DNA of 64,000 nucleotides from Rhizobium jaguaris (GTDB taxonomy: Bacteria > Pseudomonadota > Alphaproteobacteria > Rhizobiales > Rhizobiaceae). Where the stretch lies: positions 3,902,501 to 3,966,500 of the forward strand of contig NZ_CP032694.1 of NCBI RefSeq assembly GCF_003627755.1, in the 5' to 3' direction. This document shows positions 43,603 through 52,120 of the stretch, in pieces. The position numbers and the translations under genes are program-made. The notes under the pieces were generated by a model, which was not told the DNA's origin, ran no database searches, and was given only the letters and a program-made list of their open reading frames with translations. Positions within the stretch are counted from its first letter, which is position 1. The number at the start of each line of letters is the position of its first letter.

Positions 43603-44901
43603 ATGGTTTCCACAGTCCTTGCTTCGACGCTCGCCCGGCGCAACATCCACTATGGATGGGTCGTCGTCGGCGCCACCTTCCTCACCATGCTGGTCACCGC
43701 TGGCGCCATGGGCGCGCCCGGCGTGCTCATCAAGCCGCTGGAAGATGAATTCGGCTGGAGCACATCGTCGATCTCCTCCGCACTTGCCGTTCGCCTGCTG
43801 CTGTTCGGCCTGATGGGTCCCTTCGCCGCCGCTTTCATGAATCATTTCGGGGTCCGCAAGGTCATCGTTTTCGCGCTGATCACCATCAGCGCCGGCTTCA
43901 TCGGCTCGCTGTTCATGACGCAAGTCTGGCAGCTGCTGCTCTGCTGGGGCATCATCATCGGCTTCGGCACCGGCCTCACCGCTATGGTGCTTGCCGCCAC
44001 CGTGTCGACGCGCTGGTTCACCAAGCATCGCGGCCTCGTCGTCGGCATGCTCTCGGCAAGCTCGGCCACTGGCCAGCTCGTTTTCCTGCCGCTGATGGCG
44101 GAGCTGACGGAACGCTACGGCTGGCGCACCACCGTGCTCTTCGTCTGCGGCATGATCGTCGTTGCCGCCCTCGTCGTCTTGCTGCTGATGCGAGACCGCC
44201 CAGCCGACGTCAATCTGCCGCTCGTCGGAGAAATCCACGTCTCACCGACGCCGCCCGCCACCAAGAACCTCAACGCAGCCCTGGCCTCGCCCCTCGTCAT
44301 CCTGAAGGAAGCGTCCGCAAGTTCCACCTTCTGGATCCTGGCCGCCACCTTCTTCATCTGCGGCCTTTCGACCAACGGCCTGATCCAGACGCATTTCGTC
44401 ACACTCTGCGGCGATTTCGGCATCGTGCCAGTGGCCGCCGCCAGCGTGCTTGCCGTCATGGGCATATTCGATTTCTTCGGCACGATCGGCTCCGGTTGGC
44501 TGTCCGACCGCTTCGACAATCGCTGGCTGCTCTTCTGGTATTACGGCCTGCGCGGCCTGTCGCTCGTCTACCTGCCCTTCAGCAACTTCACTTTCTACGG
44601 CCTGTCGATTTTCGCGGTCTTCTACGGCCTCGACTGGATCGCCACCGTGCCGCCGACCGTCAAGATTGCCGCCGACCGCTTCGGCCGCGAAAAAGCCGGC
44701 CTCGTCTTCGGCTGGGTCTTCGCCGCCCATCAGCTAGGTGCTGCCACCGCCGCTTATGGCGCCGGTCTCTCGCGTACCGAACTCAGCACCTACCTGCCCG
44801 CCTTCTTCGTCGCCGGCGCCTTCTGCGTGCTCGCCGCCGTTCTGGCGCTGACGATCAGCCGGTCCAACTCGACGGACAAGGCCCCCGCAATGGCGCACTG
44901 A
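43603..44901 (+). CDS. MFS transporter, oxalate/formate antiporter-like branch
   Basis: 432 residues, about 12 membrane segments. The start RRNIHYGWVVVGATFLTMLVTAGAMGAPGVLIKPLEDEFGW, seen in short pieces (HYGWVVVG, GVLIKPLEDEFGWS), is typical of the monocarboxylate/OFA-like group. WFTKHRGLVVGMLSASSATG is the conserved loop motif. It lies divergent from a TetR gene, which suggests substrate-induced expression. The substrate is not predictable. Confidence 0.92.
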   Translation: MVSTVLASTLARRNIHYGWVVVGATFLTMLVTAGAMGAPGVLIKPLEDEFGWSTSSISSALAVRLLLFGLMGPFAAAFMNHFGVRKVIVFALITISAGFIGSLFMTQVWQLLLCWGIIIGFGTGLTAMVLAATVSTRWFTKHRGLVVGMLSASSATGQLVFLPLMAELTERYGWRTTVLFVCGMIVVAALVVLLLMRDRPADVNLPLVGEIHVSPTPPATKNLNAALASPLVILKEASASSTFWILAATFFICGLSTNGLIQTHFVTLCGDFGIVPVAAASVLAVMGIFDFFGTIGSGWLSDRFDNRWLLFWYYGLRGLSLVYLPFSNFTFYGLSIFAVFYGLDWIATVPPTVKIAADRFGREKAGLVFGWVFAAHQLGAATAAYGAGLSRTELSTYLPAFFVAGAFCVLAAVLALTISRSNSTDKAPAMAH

Positions 44902-45040
44902 GGCCAGCCAAACGGCCCATGGCGTCAATCTGTCGCCGTGGGCTCAACCGCAACCCTGCGGAAACACTCGCAATAACTTATCCACCGACTTGCGCGCGCG
45001 GGCGATCACATGCTAGACACCCGCCTCGTCAGGATCCGTT

Positions 45041-45125
45041 GCCCCATTGGCGGAATTGGTAGACGCGCTCGACTCAAAATCGAGTTTCGAAAGAAGTGCT
45101 GGTTCGACTCCGGCATGGGGCACCA
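45041..45125 (+). tRNA. tRNA-Leu (anticodon CAA)
   Basis: 85 bases including a genomic CCA. Acceptor arms GCCCCAT (45041-45047) and ATGGGGC (45115-45121), discriminator A, then CCA. D-loop AATTGGTAGAC, anticodon stem-loop CTCGACTCAAAATCGAG with anticodon CAA, a long variable arm as in class II tRNAs, and T-loop GGTTCGACTCC. It reads UUG codons. Confidence 0.98.
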
Positions 45126-45438
45126 AAAATATCACTTAAGCGCCTGTAACTATTTCCGTTTTAGCAAAGACTAAAAATTAATCCCCCTTTATGTCCACCT
45201 TTCCGACCGCGGTAGCGGCGCCCATGTGACAAACTGGCCAAGTCCCTCCGGATCCGCTGCCCATGGCTTGGCGGGTTAGGACAACAGATTTTCATTTTAT
45301 GCATGGGAATTCGACTCCCCTAAACCTCTCTTGTTTGAGGGGAACACCTCCACCGCTCCAAAATGAACACTTTTGGTTCAGCCGACGTTCAGCCGGCGCG
45401 GGACCTAATGCGACTTGGGCGGCTGGATGGAGTGCGAA
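45126..45438. other. intergenic region downstream of tRNA-Leu
   Basis: About 310 bases with no gene and no integrase relic. It contains a hairpin CCCCT-AAACCTCTCTTGTTTG-AGGGG (near 45317-45341), and a direct repeat GTTCAGCCGACGTTCAGCCG just upstream of the secreted protein gene, which may be a regulator site for that gene. Confidence 0.45.
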
Positions 45439-45759
45439 ATGAATCGGATCCTGATCACATCAACGCTGCTCGCCGGGTGCTTTCTCGGCGGTACGGCGAA
45501 TGCAATGCCGACGTTGAAAGCCCGCATGGCGGCAACCGAGCAGAGGCCTGTCCTCGTCGACTATGCCTGCGGTCCCGGCTGGCACCTGACGCAATGGGGC
45601 GATTGTCGCCCAAACTATTGGCAACCGACACCCAGGTATGACTATCGCCGCAGCGACTATGGCTGGTACGGCCCTCCCGGCCGGCGCGACCGCGACCCCC
45701 CGCCAGGCTGGCGCCACCGTCATCATGAAGACAACGACGACCAGGGCGACGACGACTGA
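45439..45759 (+). CDS. small secreted protein with CGxGxH...CRPN motif
   Basis: 106 residues. A signal peptide (MNRILITSTLLAGCFLGGTANAMP) is followed by DYACGPGWHLTQWGDCRPN, a two-cysteine motif found at the start of small repeat-rich secreted proteins in Rhizobiales. The rest is Tyr/Arg/Pro rich, then His/Asp rich (RHRHHEDNDDQGDDD), which may bind metal. GGAG precedes ATG 45439. No function is known for the group. Confidence 0.8.
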   Translation: MNRILITSTLLAGCFLGGTANAMPTLKARMAATEQRPVLVDYACGPGWHLTQWGDCRPNYWQPTPRYDYRRSDYGWYGPPGRRDRDPPPGWRHRHHEDNDDQGDDD

Positions 45760-45876
45760 CGGAAGCTTTCGACGGCGGCTTGTCTTTTGACATTCGTTCT
45801 TCTCAATACCGCCGAGTGGAGGCCGAACTGAAAGGAACGAGTCGTCAAGTCTGTTGGGGAGAGCCCCCGATCACGG

Positions 45877-46110
45877 TCATGCCGCGTCAAAAGCAGCCTG
45901 CAGTTCCACCTGGACCGCGTGCATGAATAAGTGAGCCTGACCAGCTATTTCCTCTTCGGTGGCTCCCTGCCCGCGAAGCGCTGCCGCGAAGCTAGCCATC
46001 TTTGACCGCCAAAAAAAGTTCGCCTCCTCACCATGGAGCTTCTGTAAAGCTTCTGCGCAGTGTTTGACATCCCGAATACGCCGATCGGCCGGGAACTGCA
46101 GAACAGTCAT
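45877..46110 (-). CDS. DUF6074-type small protein
   Basis: 77 residues (starts MTVLQFPADRRIRDV). The pattern xxFPxxRRxxxV...LxKxHxxxAxxFWR followed by a second amphipathic helix fits DUF6074, a family nearly limited to Rhizobiales, often in accessory or plasmid-borne regions. Function unknown. Confidence 0.7.
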   Translation of the reverse strand: MTVLQFPADRRIRDVKHCAEALQKLHGEEANFFWRSKMASFAAALRGQGATEEEIAGQAHLFMHAVQVELQAAFDAA

Positions 46111-46414
46111 GATTTCTCCGAGGAATCACCTAAAGGAATGCCTGACACCATCGACGACAATCGTTCGCGTATGGTTAAGGCGCAGATGTTCGCGGTCTGT
46201 CAAAACGTGGAATCACGCCGCCCGTTGCCTACGCGTTTTCATCGGAAGTGATCACGGCTTCCTATGAACGAGACCAAACCGGTGCACGTCCTCGCCCCAA
46301 AAGCCCCCACCCATCACGAAAAATTTTGATTTTGTGCCACTTCCGTCACCCAGCGACCATTTACAGCCATAATCCTCCCCCCTAAAGGTGTGCAACGCAG
46401 CAAAAGGGGGCAGA
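46111..46414. other. intergenic region before the VTT-domain gene
   Basis: About 300 bases with no supportable gene; short frames here have no ribosome site or family character. The minus-strand promoter of the DUF6074 gene and the plus-strand promoter of the next gene should both lie here. Confidence 0.45.
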
Positions 46415-47008
46415 ATGCTTCGTAGACTTTACGACTGGACCATGTCGCTGGCTCGCCGCAAATCGGCGGAAGTTTGGTTGGCCATTATCGCCTTCGTTGA
46501 AAGCTCGATCTTCCTCGTGCCCGCCGACGTCTTGTTCCTGCCGATGTCGCTCGCAAAGCCCGAGCGCGCCTGGCGCTATGCGCTGACGGCGACGGTGGCC
46601 TCCGTGCTCGGCGGCATTGCGGGCTGGGCGCTCGGCTATTACGCCTTCGAGGCCATCGCCAAGCCGATCCTGATCTTCTACGGCAAGCTCGACGCCTTCA
46701 ACCAGATGAGCGCCGGCGTCACCTACGGATGGGTCGTTCTGCTGCTCGTCACGTCGGGCCTGGCGCATCTGCCGCCGATCAAGGTGGTCACCATCCTTTC
46801 CGGCGTCGCCCACATCAACCTTGGCCTATTCATCATCTCGGCGATCGTCGCCCGCGGCGCCCGCTTCTTCTTCCTGGCCTTCCTGCTGCGCCGTTATGGC
46901 GAATCCATCCGGCATTTCATCGAGAAGCGCCTCGGCCAGATCACGATGGCGGTCGCCGCCGTCCTCATTCTTCTTTACATCGTCTTCCACTATGTACTGG
47001 CGCACTGA
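46415..47008 (+). CDS. YqaA family / VTT-domain (DedA-like) membrane protein
   Basis: 197 residues, about five membrane segments. The pattern AFVESSIFLVPADVLFLPMSLAKPERAWRYAL, with Glu and Pro in the first hydrophobic part, and GGIAGWALGYYAFE are typical of YqaA-type VTT proteins, a group related to lipid scramblases and undecaprenyl-phosphate carriers. ATG 46415 has GGGGG upstream. It is followed after 15 bases by dsbB, probably in one transcript. Confidence 0.88.
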   Translation: MLRRLYDWTMSLARRKSAEVWLAIIAFVESSIFLVPADVLFLPMSLAKPERAWRYALTATVASVLGGIAGWALGYYAFEAIAKPILIFYGKLDAFNQMSAGVTYGWVVLLLVTSGLAHLPPIKVVTILSGVAHINLGLFIISAIVARGARFFFLAFLLRRYGESIRHFIEKRLGQITMAVAAVLILLYIVFHYVLAH

Positions 47009-47023
47009 CGACGGAGCCCTTGC

Positions 47024-47533
47024 ATGTCCCAGACTTCGACTTCTCGCGCCGGCCTAACCTATTCAGTGCTGCTTACGCTCGGCATGATTATCGTCATCGG
47101 CTCGGCGCTCGGCTTCCAATATATCGGCGGCTATATTCCCTGCGCGCTCTGCCTTGAGCAGCGCCAGCCTTATTACTACGGCATTCCGGTCGCGATCGTC
47201 GCGGCGCTCACGGCAGCCATGGGCATGCCCTCCTGGATCACCCGCACGCTGCTGGCCATCGCCGGCATAATGATGGTGGTCGGCGGCGGCATCGGCGTCT
47301 ATCATGCCGGCGTCGAATGGCACTTCTGGGCAGGCCCGACGACCTGCTCGACCACCGCCAGCAGCATGACGCAGAACGCCGGCGACCTGCTGAACGAACT
47401 CAGCACGATCAAGGGCCCGTCCTGCACGGAAGCCGCACTTCGCGTCCTGGGCTTGTCGATGGCCGGCTGGAATGTGATCGCCAGCGTCATTCTGGCGGCG
47501 ATCGCGTTTATGGGTGTGAAGAAGGCTGGTTGA
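47024..47533 (+). CDS. dsbB: disulfide bond formation protein B
   Basis: 169 residues, four membrane segments. The first periplasmic loop has CALCLEQRQPYYYG with the redox CxxC and the quinone-binding Arg; the second loop supplies the other pair of cysteines (TTCSTTAS and GPSC). DsbB reoxidises DsbA and passes electrons to ubiquinone. Follows the VTT gene closely. Confidence 0.93.
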   Translation: MSQTSTSRAGLTYSVLLTLGMIIVIGSALGFQYIGGYIPCALCLEQRQPYYYGIPVAIVAALTAAMGMPSWITRTLLAIAGIMMVVGGGIGVYHAGVEWHFWAGPTTCSTTASSMTQNAGDLLNELSTIKGPSCTEAALRVLGLSMAGWNVIASVILAAIAFMGVKKAG

Positions 47534-47585
47534 TTGAACTGAGGCCTGTCAGGCGAGCGAGCGGCTGTTGCAACTGCGTGCCTGA

Positions 47586-47811
47586 CCCCTCACCCCAACC
47601 CTCTCCCCGCAAGCGGGGCGAGGGAGCTTAGCGAGCCGCTAGGATCGCGCTCCACATGATGAGCTTGGTTTCCTGCCCTGTCGTCCCCTCGCCCCGCTTG
47701 CGGGGAGAGGGCTAGGGTGAGGGGCCGTGCGCATAAGCGCAACAAAGCGGAACTCGCAAGCACTCCCCCTCATCCGACCCTTCGGGCCACCTTCTCCCCG
47801 AGGGGAGAAGG
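47586..47811. repeat. cluster of three intergenic palindromic repeats
   Basis: CCCCTCACCC...CTCTCCCCGC (47586-47626) recurs in inverse orientation at 47688-47724, forming a pair of facing elements. A third unit with CACCTTCTCCCCGAGGGGAGAAGG lies at 47764-47811, immediately before the HNH gene stop. The same units recur at 55632-55790. This is a common rhizobial interspersed repeat; hairpins here may also end transcription from both sides. Confidence 0.75.
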
Positions 47812-47816
47812 AAATC

Positions 47817-48374
47817 TTACGGCTGCAGTTCCGTATCCCAGTAGAGATAGTCGAGCCAGCTATCATGCAGATAGTTCGGCGGGAACAGGCGGCCGTTGTT
47901 GTGCAGGTCCTGCACGGTCGGCTGATAGGGCTTTTGCGCCGGGAACATTCCTGCCTGCTTCGGCAGCTTGCTGCCCTTGCGCAGATTGCATGGCGAGCAG
48001 GCCGCGACCACGTTTTCCCAGGTCGTCTCGCCGCCATGGGCGCGCGGGATGACGTGATCGAAGGTCAGATCGTCATGATTACCGCAATACTGACATTCGA
48101 ACCGGTCGCGCAGAAAGACGTTGAAGCGGGTGAAGGCCGGGTTGCGGGAGGGCTGAACGTAGGTCTTGAGACAGACGACGCTCGGCAGCCGCATCGAGAA
48201 GCTGGGAGACGAAACGGACTGCTCATATTCGGCGATGATATTCACACGGTCAAGGAAAACCGCCTTGATCGCGTCCTGCCAGGACCAGAGCGACAAGGGG
48301 TAATAACTCAGCGGTCGATAGTCAGCGTTCAGCACGAGCGCTGGCAGGGACTGCGGCGAGACTGCAATCGTCAA
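47817..48374 (-). CDS. HNH endonuclease family protein
   Basis: 185 residues. The HNH core is FECQYCGNHDDLTFDHVIPRAHGG...TWENVVAACSPCNLRKGSKLP: two CxxC pairs holding zinc around the DHV and N residues. The N-terminal domain (ALVLNADYRPLSYYPLSLWSWQDAI) is shared by a broadly conserved chromosomal HNH family. The start is TTG 48374 with GGAGGG just upstream. Since homologues are conserved in order and in context, this is probably a housekeeping nuclease of unknown role, not a defence gene. Confidence 0.9.
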   Translation of the reverse strand: MTIAVSPQSLPALVLNADYRPLSYYPLSLWSWQDAIKAVFLDRVNIIAEYEQSVSSPSFSMRLPSVVCLKTYVQPSRNPAFTRFNVFLRDRFECQYCGNHDDLTFDHVIPRAHGGETTWENVVAACSPCNLRKGSKLPKQAGMFPAQKPYQPTVQDLHNNGRLFPPNYLHDSWLDYLYWDTELQP

Positions 48375-48485
48375 GGAACCCTCCTGATCGATTCGGCATC
48401 TGTACCTGTATATTAGGCCGGTTGTTACAGGATTGTGAAGTCCAATAAATTCAGTGCATAGCGGCGATTCTATGAGGCCCGCTGA

Positions 48486-49130
48486 TCAATCGATGGGCAG
48501 CGCGTCACGCCGGGTTTTGACGGCGTAATAGGCCCAGAAGAGCCGGGCGGCGACCGAGCGCCAGGGCATCCAAACCGCCGCTTCCCTGGCCAAAACCTTG
48601 GGCAAGGGCCTGACATCATGCCCAAACGCCATGCCGACGGCAGCCTGCAAGGCGACATCGCCCACCGGAAACACATCTGCGTGACCGCCGCAGAACATCA
48701 GATAGACCTCCGCCGTCCAGGGACCGATTCCCTTGATGGCGGTAAGCTCGGAAAGCGCCTTTTCCGGGCTTTCGGCACTCAGAGAGTGGAGATCGAGGCC
48801 GCCATCGACGACGACATCGGCGACGCGCGCCAGCGTGTCGTGCTTGATTAGCGACAGGCCAAAGGCCCGCCACGCATCCGGTTCAAGCTCCGCATAGGCC
48901 TTGGCGCTCACTCGGCCCATCCTCGCCATCATCCGCCCCCAGATCGCGTCGGCGCTCGCTCGCGACACGACCTGCGACACGATGATATGGGCAAGCCCCT
49001 CGAAGCCCGGTTCGCGCAGGCGCAGCGGCACCGGTCCGGCCTCGGAGACAATCTGCCGCAGGCGCGGATCGAGCTCGACCAGCGCCGCAAGCCCTTCCTG
49101 GATATCGTCTTCACCGCGAATGATGTGCAT
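48486..49130 (-). CDS. DNA-3-methyladenine glycosylase II, AlkA-like
   Basis: 214 residues of the HhH-GPD superfamily. The helix-hairpin-helix LTAIKGIGPWTAEVYLMFCGG is followed by HADVFPVGDVALQ, whose Asp is the catalytic residue. It lacks the iron-sulfur cluster cysteines of EndoIII and the N-terminal domain of E. coli AlkA. It removes alkylated bases. I chose ATG 49130 (GAGAAG upstream). Divergent from gluQRS. Confidence 0.9.
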   Translation of the reverse strand: MHIIRGEDDIQEGLAALVELDPRLRQIVSEAGPVPLRLREPGFEGLAHIIVSQVVSRASADAIWGRMMARMGRVSAKAYAELEPDAWRAFGLSLIKHDTLARVADVVVDGGLDLHSLSAESPEKALSELTAIKGIGPWTAEVYLMFCGGHADVFPVGDVALQAAVGMAFGHDVRPLPKVLAREAAVWMPWRSVAARLFWAYYAVKTRRDALPID

Positions 49131-49173
49131 GGCTTCTCGTGGTCCGGGATTAAAATTCGTGGCAGAAGAAAGC

Positions 49174-50055
49174 ATGAACGTGATTCCTCGTCAAAAGCCG
49201 ATATTCCGTTTCGCGCCGAGCCCGAATGGCCCGCTGCATCTCGGTCATGCGCTGTCGGCGATCCTCAATTATGACATGGCAAGAGAGGCAGGCGGCCGTT
49301 TCCTCCTGCGTATCGAAGACATAGATCAAGCCCGCTGCACACCCGATTTCGAAGCGGGCATTTTTGCCGATCTCGCCTGGCTGGGCCTCACCTGGGAGGA
49401 ACCGGTGCGCCGGCAATCCCTGAATTTCCCGGCCTACCAGACCGCCCTGCAGTCGCTCATCGAGCGCGACCTCGTCTATCCCGCCTTTCTGACGCGCGGC
49501 GAGGTGAAGGCACGGGTCGCAGCCGGCGAAGCCGGCGGAAATCCGTGGCCGCGCGATCCGGACGGCACGCCGCTCTATCCGCCCGACGACCGGGCGCGCA
49601 GCAACGAGGAAAGGAAGCAATTGCTGGGCTCTGGCCTCAAGCATGCGTGGCGGCTCGACATGGATAAAGCCCTCTCCGAAGTCGGAGGACCGCTCCAGTG
49701 GCATGAAAACGGCGATGGCGAGACGGGCGACATCCTCGCCGATCCCTCAGCCTGGGGGGATGTGGTGCTGTCGCGCTCCGATGCGCCGTCAAGCTATCAC
49801 CTATCCGTGGTCGTCGACGATGCGGCACAGGGCATCACCCATGTCGTTCGCGGTCTCGACCTCTTTCACGCCACCTCGATCCACCGCCTGCTGCAGGCCC
49901 TGCTCGGCCTGCCGCAGCCGCTCTATCACCACCACCGGCTGATCCTGGGTGAAGACGGCAAGAAGCTGTCGAAGAGCCAAGGCGACACCGGCATTGCCGA
50001 ATGGCGCCGGCAGGGCTCATCACCGATGGAGCTTCGCCGCCGCATCGGCCTCTGA
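49174..50055 (+). CDS. gluQRS: glutamyl-Q tRNA(Asp) synthetase
   Basis: 293 residues, a GluRS catalytic core without the anticodon-binding domain. HIGH-type motif GPLHLGHALSA and KMSKS-type motif KKLSKSQGD are present. It links glutamate to queuosine-34 of tRNA-Asp. The usual zinc-binding cysteines are absent: the region after IERDLVYPAF has none. ATG 49174 gives the conserved start MNVIPRQKPIFRFAPSPNG. The 3' end overlaps the convergent YihY gene by 36 bases. Confidence 0.94.
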   Translation: MNVIPRQKPIFRFAPSPNGPLHLGHALSAILNYDMAREAGGRFLLRIEDIDQARCTPDFEAGIFADLAWLGLTWEEPVRRQSLNFPAYQTALQSLIERDLVYPAFLTRGEVKARVAAGEAGGNPWPRDPDGTPLYPPDDRARSNEERKQLLGSGLKHAWRLDMDKALSEVGGPLQWHENGDGETGDILADPSAWGDVVLSRSDAPSSYHLSVVVDDAAQGITHVVRGLDLFHATSIHRLLQALLGLPQPLYHHHRLILGEDGKKLSKSQGDTGIAEWRRQGSSPMELRRRIGL

Positions 50056-50952
50056 TTGTTTGTCTGCTTTTTGTTTATCCGCTCCCGGAACGCTTGCTGC
50101 CTTGCCGAAAAGTATCCGCCGCACCTTGAACTTCATCAGTGCCGCGTTGATCTCCGCGCCCAGGATGAAGATCACTGCGAGCATGTAGAGGAAGATCAGC
50201 ACGATCATGACCGAGGCAAGACCGGCATAGGTCGCCGTGTAATTGGCGAAGGTCGCGAGGTAATAGGCGAAGATGAGTGCACCGAGCGACCAGAAGAGCA
50301 ATGTCAGGAACACGCCTGGGATGACGTCGAGCAGCCGTCGCCGGCCGGCCGCCAGCCACAGATGCAAGATCAGCAATCCGGCGAGCAGCAGGAAGACGGT
50401 GCCGTATATGCGCCAGCTGAAGACGACCTCCAGAATATCGGCAAGCCGCGGCACCCACTTCCGCGTATAATCCAATACCAGCGGCACGGCGACCAGCATG
50501 ATGCTGAGAAGGGCAAAGATCAAAACCGCGATCAGCACATAGCCGAGGCTTGCAAGACGATTGAAATACCAGGGCCGGGTTTCCGGCACGCGGTACGCAC
50601 GGTTGAGCGAAATGCGCAGCGCCTCGACGCCGTTGGAAGCGAAATAAGCGGCGGCCAGCACGGAGATGGTCAGCAGCCCGCCGCGCGGAATGGTCAGAAC
50701 CTGCACCACCTGATCCGCCAGCGGCTTGGCGATCGCTTCCGGCCATGTATCGAAAATCAGGTGCACCGCCGTCGAGGAGAATTGGCTGGCGCCGAGGAAG
50801 CTTGCAAGCGCCGTGCCGAAGATCAGAAACGGGAAAACAGCCAGCAGCGTCGACAGCGCCACATGGCTTGCCATCGCGAAACCATCGTCCTCGACGAAAT
50901 GGAAAACTGCGTCGTAGACGACCCTATAGAGCGTACGAACGAATAAAGGCAT
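50020..50952 (-). CDS. YihY/virulence factor BrkB family membrane protein
   Basis: 310 residues with six membrane segments. Typical features: DDGFAMASHVALSTLLAVFPFLIF near the start (short form SHVALSTLLAVFPF), FASNGVEALRISLNRAY in the middle and MIVLIFLYMLAVIFILGAEINA near the end. The tail is charged. Often mislabelled as ribonuclease BN; the function is not known. I chose ATG 50952, with GGAG upstream. Ends inside the convergent gluQRS. Confidence 0.93.
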   Translation of the reverse strand: MPLFVRTLYRVVYDAVFHFVEDDGFAMASHVALSTLLAVFPFLIFGTALASFLGASQFSSTAVHLIFDTWPEAIAKPLADQVVQVLTIPRGGLLTISVLAAAYFASNGVEALRISLNRAYRVPETRPWYFNRLASLGYVLIAVLIFALLSIMLVAVPLVLDYTRKWVPRLADILEVVFSWRIYGTVFLLLAGLLILHLWLAAGRRRLLDVIPGVFLTLLFWSLGALIFAYYLATFANYTATYAGLASVMIVLIFLYMLAVIFILGAEINAALMKFKVRRILFGKAASVPGADKQKADKQSEADAAAKLHR

Positions 50953-51050
50953 TCCATCTCCGCTTGGGCCCGGTTCTCGTCCGCCGGTTGTCGATTGTGT
51001 CGGGCCTATGAATATGGGAAACGACTCCCGGATTGTACAGGAATCATTCC

Positions 51051-51884
51051 ATGGCACATAAACGCACAATCATCGTGACGGGTTGCTCTTCCGGCATCGG
51101 CGCATTCTGCGCCCGTGCGCTGAAGGCCGATGGTTGGCGCGTTTTCGCAACCGTGCGCAAGGAGGCGGACCGTGCCTCCCTCGAAGCCGACGGAATCGAA
51201 ACGCTGCTGATGGACTACACCCAACCGGAAACGATCTCCGCCTTGGCCGCGACCGTGCGCGAACGGACCGGCGGCCGCATCGATGCCCTGTTCAACAATG
51301 GCGCCTACGGCCAGCCCGGCGCGGTCGAAGACCTCTCCACGGATGTGCTTCGCGAACAGTTCGAGACGAATTTCTTCGGCTGGCACGAGCTGACGCGGCA
51401 GGTGATCCCGCTGATGCGCAGGCAAGGCCAAGGCCGCATCGTAAACGTATCCTCTATTCTCGGCCTGATTCCCTATCGCTTTCGCGGCGCTTACACGGCT
51501 TCGAAATTCGCGCTGGAGGGCCTGACGATCACGCTCAGGATGGAGCTGCAGGACAGCGGCATCCATGTGAGCCTGATCGAACCCGGCCCGATCGACACCC
51601 GTTTCACCGCCAATGCGCTCGCCAAGATCGGGGAACATGTCGATCTCGAGCATTCGGCTCATGCGGCCGAATATCGGCGACAATTGGCGCGGCTGAATGG
51701 CACAGGCCCGGTCAACAGGCATAAAATGGGACCCGAAGCGGTCTATGACGTGTTAAAATCCGCATTGAATGCCAAAAATCCGCGCCCGCATTATGTTGTG
51801 ACCCTACCCGCAAAACAGGGCGTTCTTCTGAAAAGGCTGTTGCCGGCTAACCTTTTCTATCGTCTGATGCGCCGGTTGGATTGA
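51051..51884 (+). CDS. short-chain dehydrogenase/reductase
   Basis: 277 residues of classical SDR type. TGCSSGIGAFCARAL is the NAD(P)-binding TGxxxGIG, NNGAYG the NNAG-like motif, and S...YTASK the Ser-Tyr-Lys catalytic residues (NVSSILGLIPYRFRGAYTASKFAL in pieces). ATG 51051 has AGGA upstream. Substrate unknown. Followed closely by the HIG1 protein and the cobalamin adenosyltransferase, probably one operon. Confidence 0.94.
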   Translation: MAHKRTIIVTGCSSGIGAFCARALKADGWRVFATVRKEADRASLEADGIETLLMDYTQPETISALAATVRERTGGRIDALFNNGAYGQPGAVEDLSTDVLREQFETNFFGWHELTRQVIPLMRRQGQGRIVNVSSILGLIPYRFRGAYTASKFALEGLTITLRMELQDSGIHVSLIEPGPIDTRFTANALAKIGEHVDLEHSAHAAEYRRQLARLNGTGPVNRHKMGPEAVYDVLKSALNAKNPRPHYVVTLPAKQGVLLKRLLPANLFYRLMRRLD

Positions 51885-51903
51885 AAGACGAAAGCCCGAA
51901 GCA

Positions 51904-52107
51904 ATGTCTACCGTTACCTATATCGCCGCCGTCATCGTCATGGGCCTGGTCGTGATCGTCCTCGTCCGCGGCCTGTTCAACATGATGAAGGGTGACAATC
52001 CAAATCTCTCGAACCGGCTGATGCAGCTTCGCGTGCTGCTGCAGGCAATCGCTGTTATCCTGATCATGCTGACGCTGTGGCTGACCGGCGGCGGCCGTCC
52101 GAGCTGA
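51904..52107 (+). CDS. twin transmembrane protein, HIG1 domain
   Basis: 67 residues: two hydrophobic helices (about 6-25 and 43-62) around a short basic loop with RGLFNMMKGDNPNLSNRLMQLRVLLQ. This is the bacterial HIG1 (hypoxia-induced) type; mitochondrial relatives (Rcf1) associate with cytochrome c oxidase. Role in this organism unproven. Thirteen bases before the adenosyltransferase. Confidence 0.9.
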   Translation: MSTVTYIAAVIVMGLVVIVLVRGLFNMMKGDNPNLSNRLMQLRVLLQAIAVILIMLTLWLTGGGRPS

Positions 52108-52120
52108 TTGCGGGATCAAG

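Noticed and set aside
45041..45438. tRNA-Leu as an integration site for an island
   Set aside because: No integrase, no 3' tRNA duplication and no mobile genes follow it.
47586..47811. Possible CRISPR array
   Set aside because: The repeats are palindromic mosaic elements in opposite orientations, with no regular spacing and no cas genes.
47817..48374. HNH protein as a restriction or defence nuclease
   Set aside because: The N-terminal domain marks a conserved chromosomal family and no defence genes are linked.
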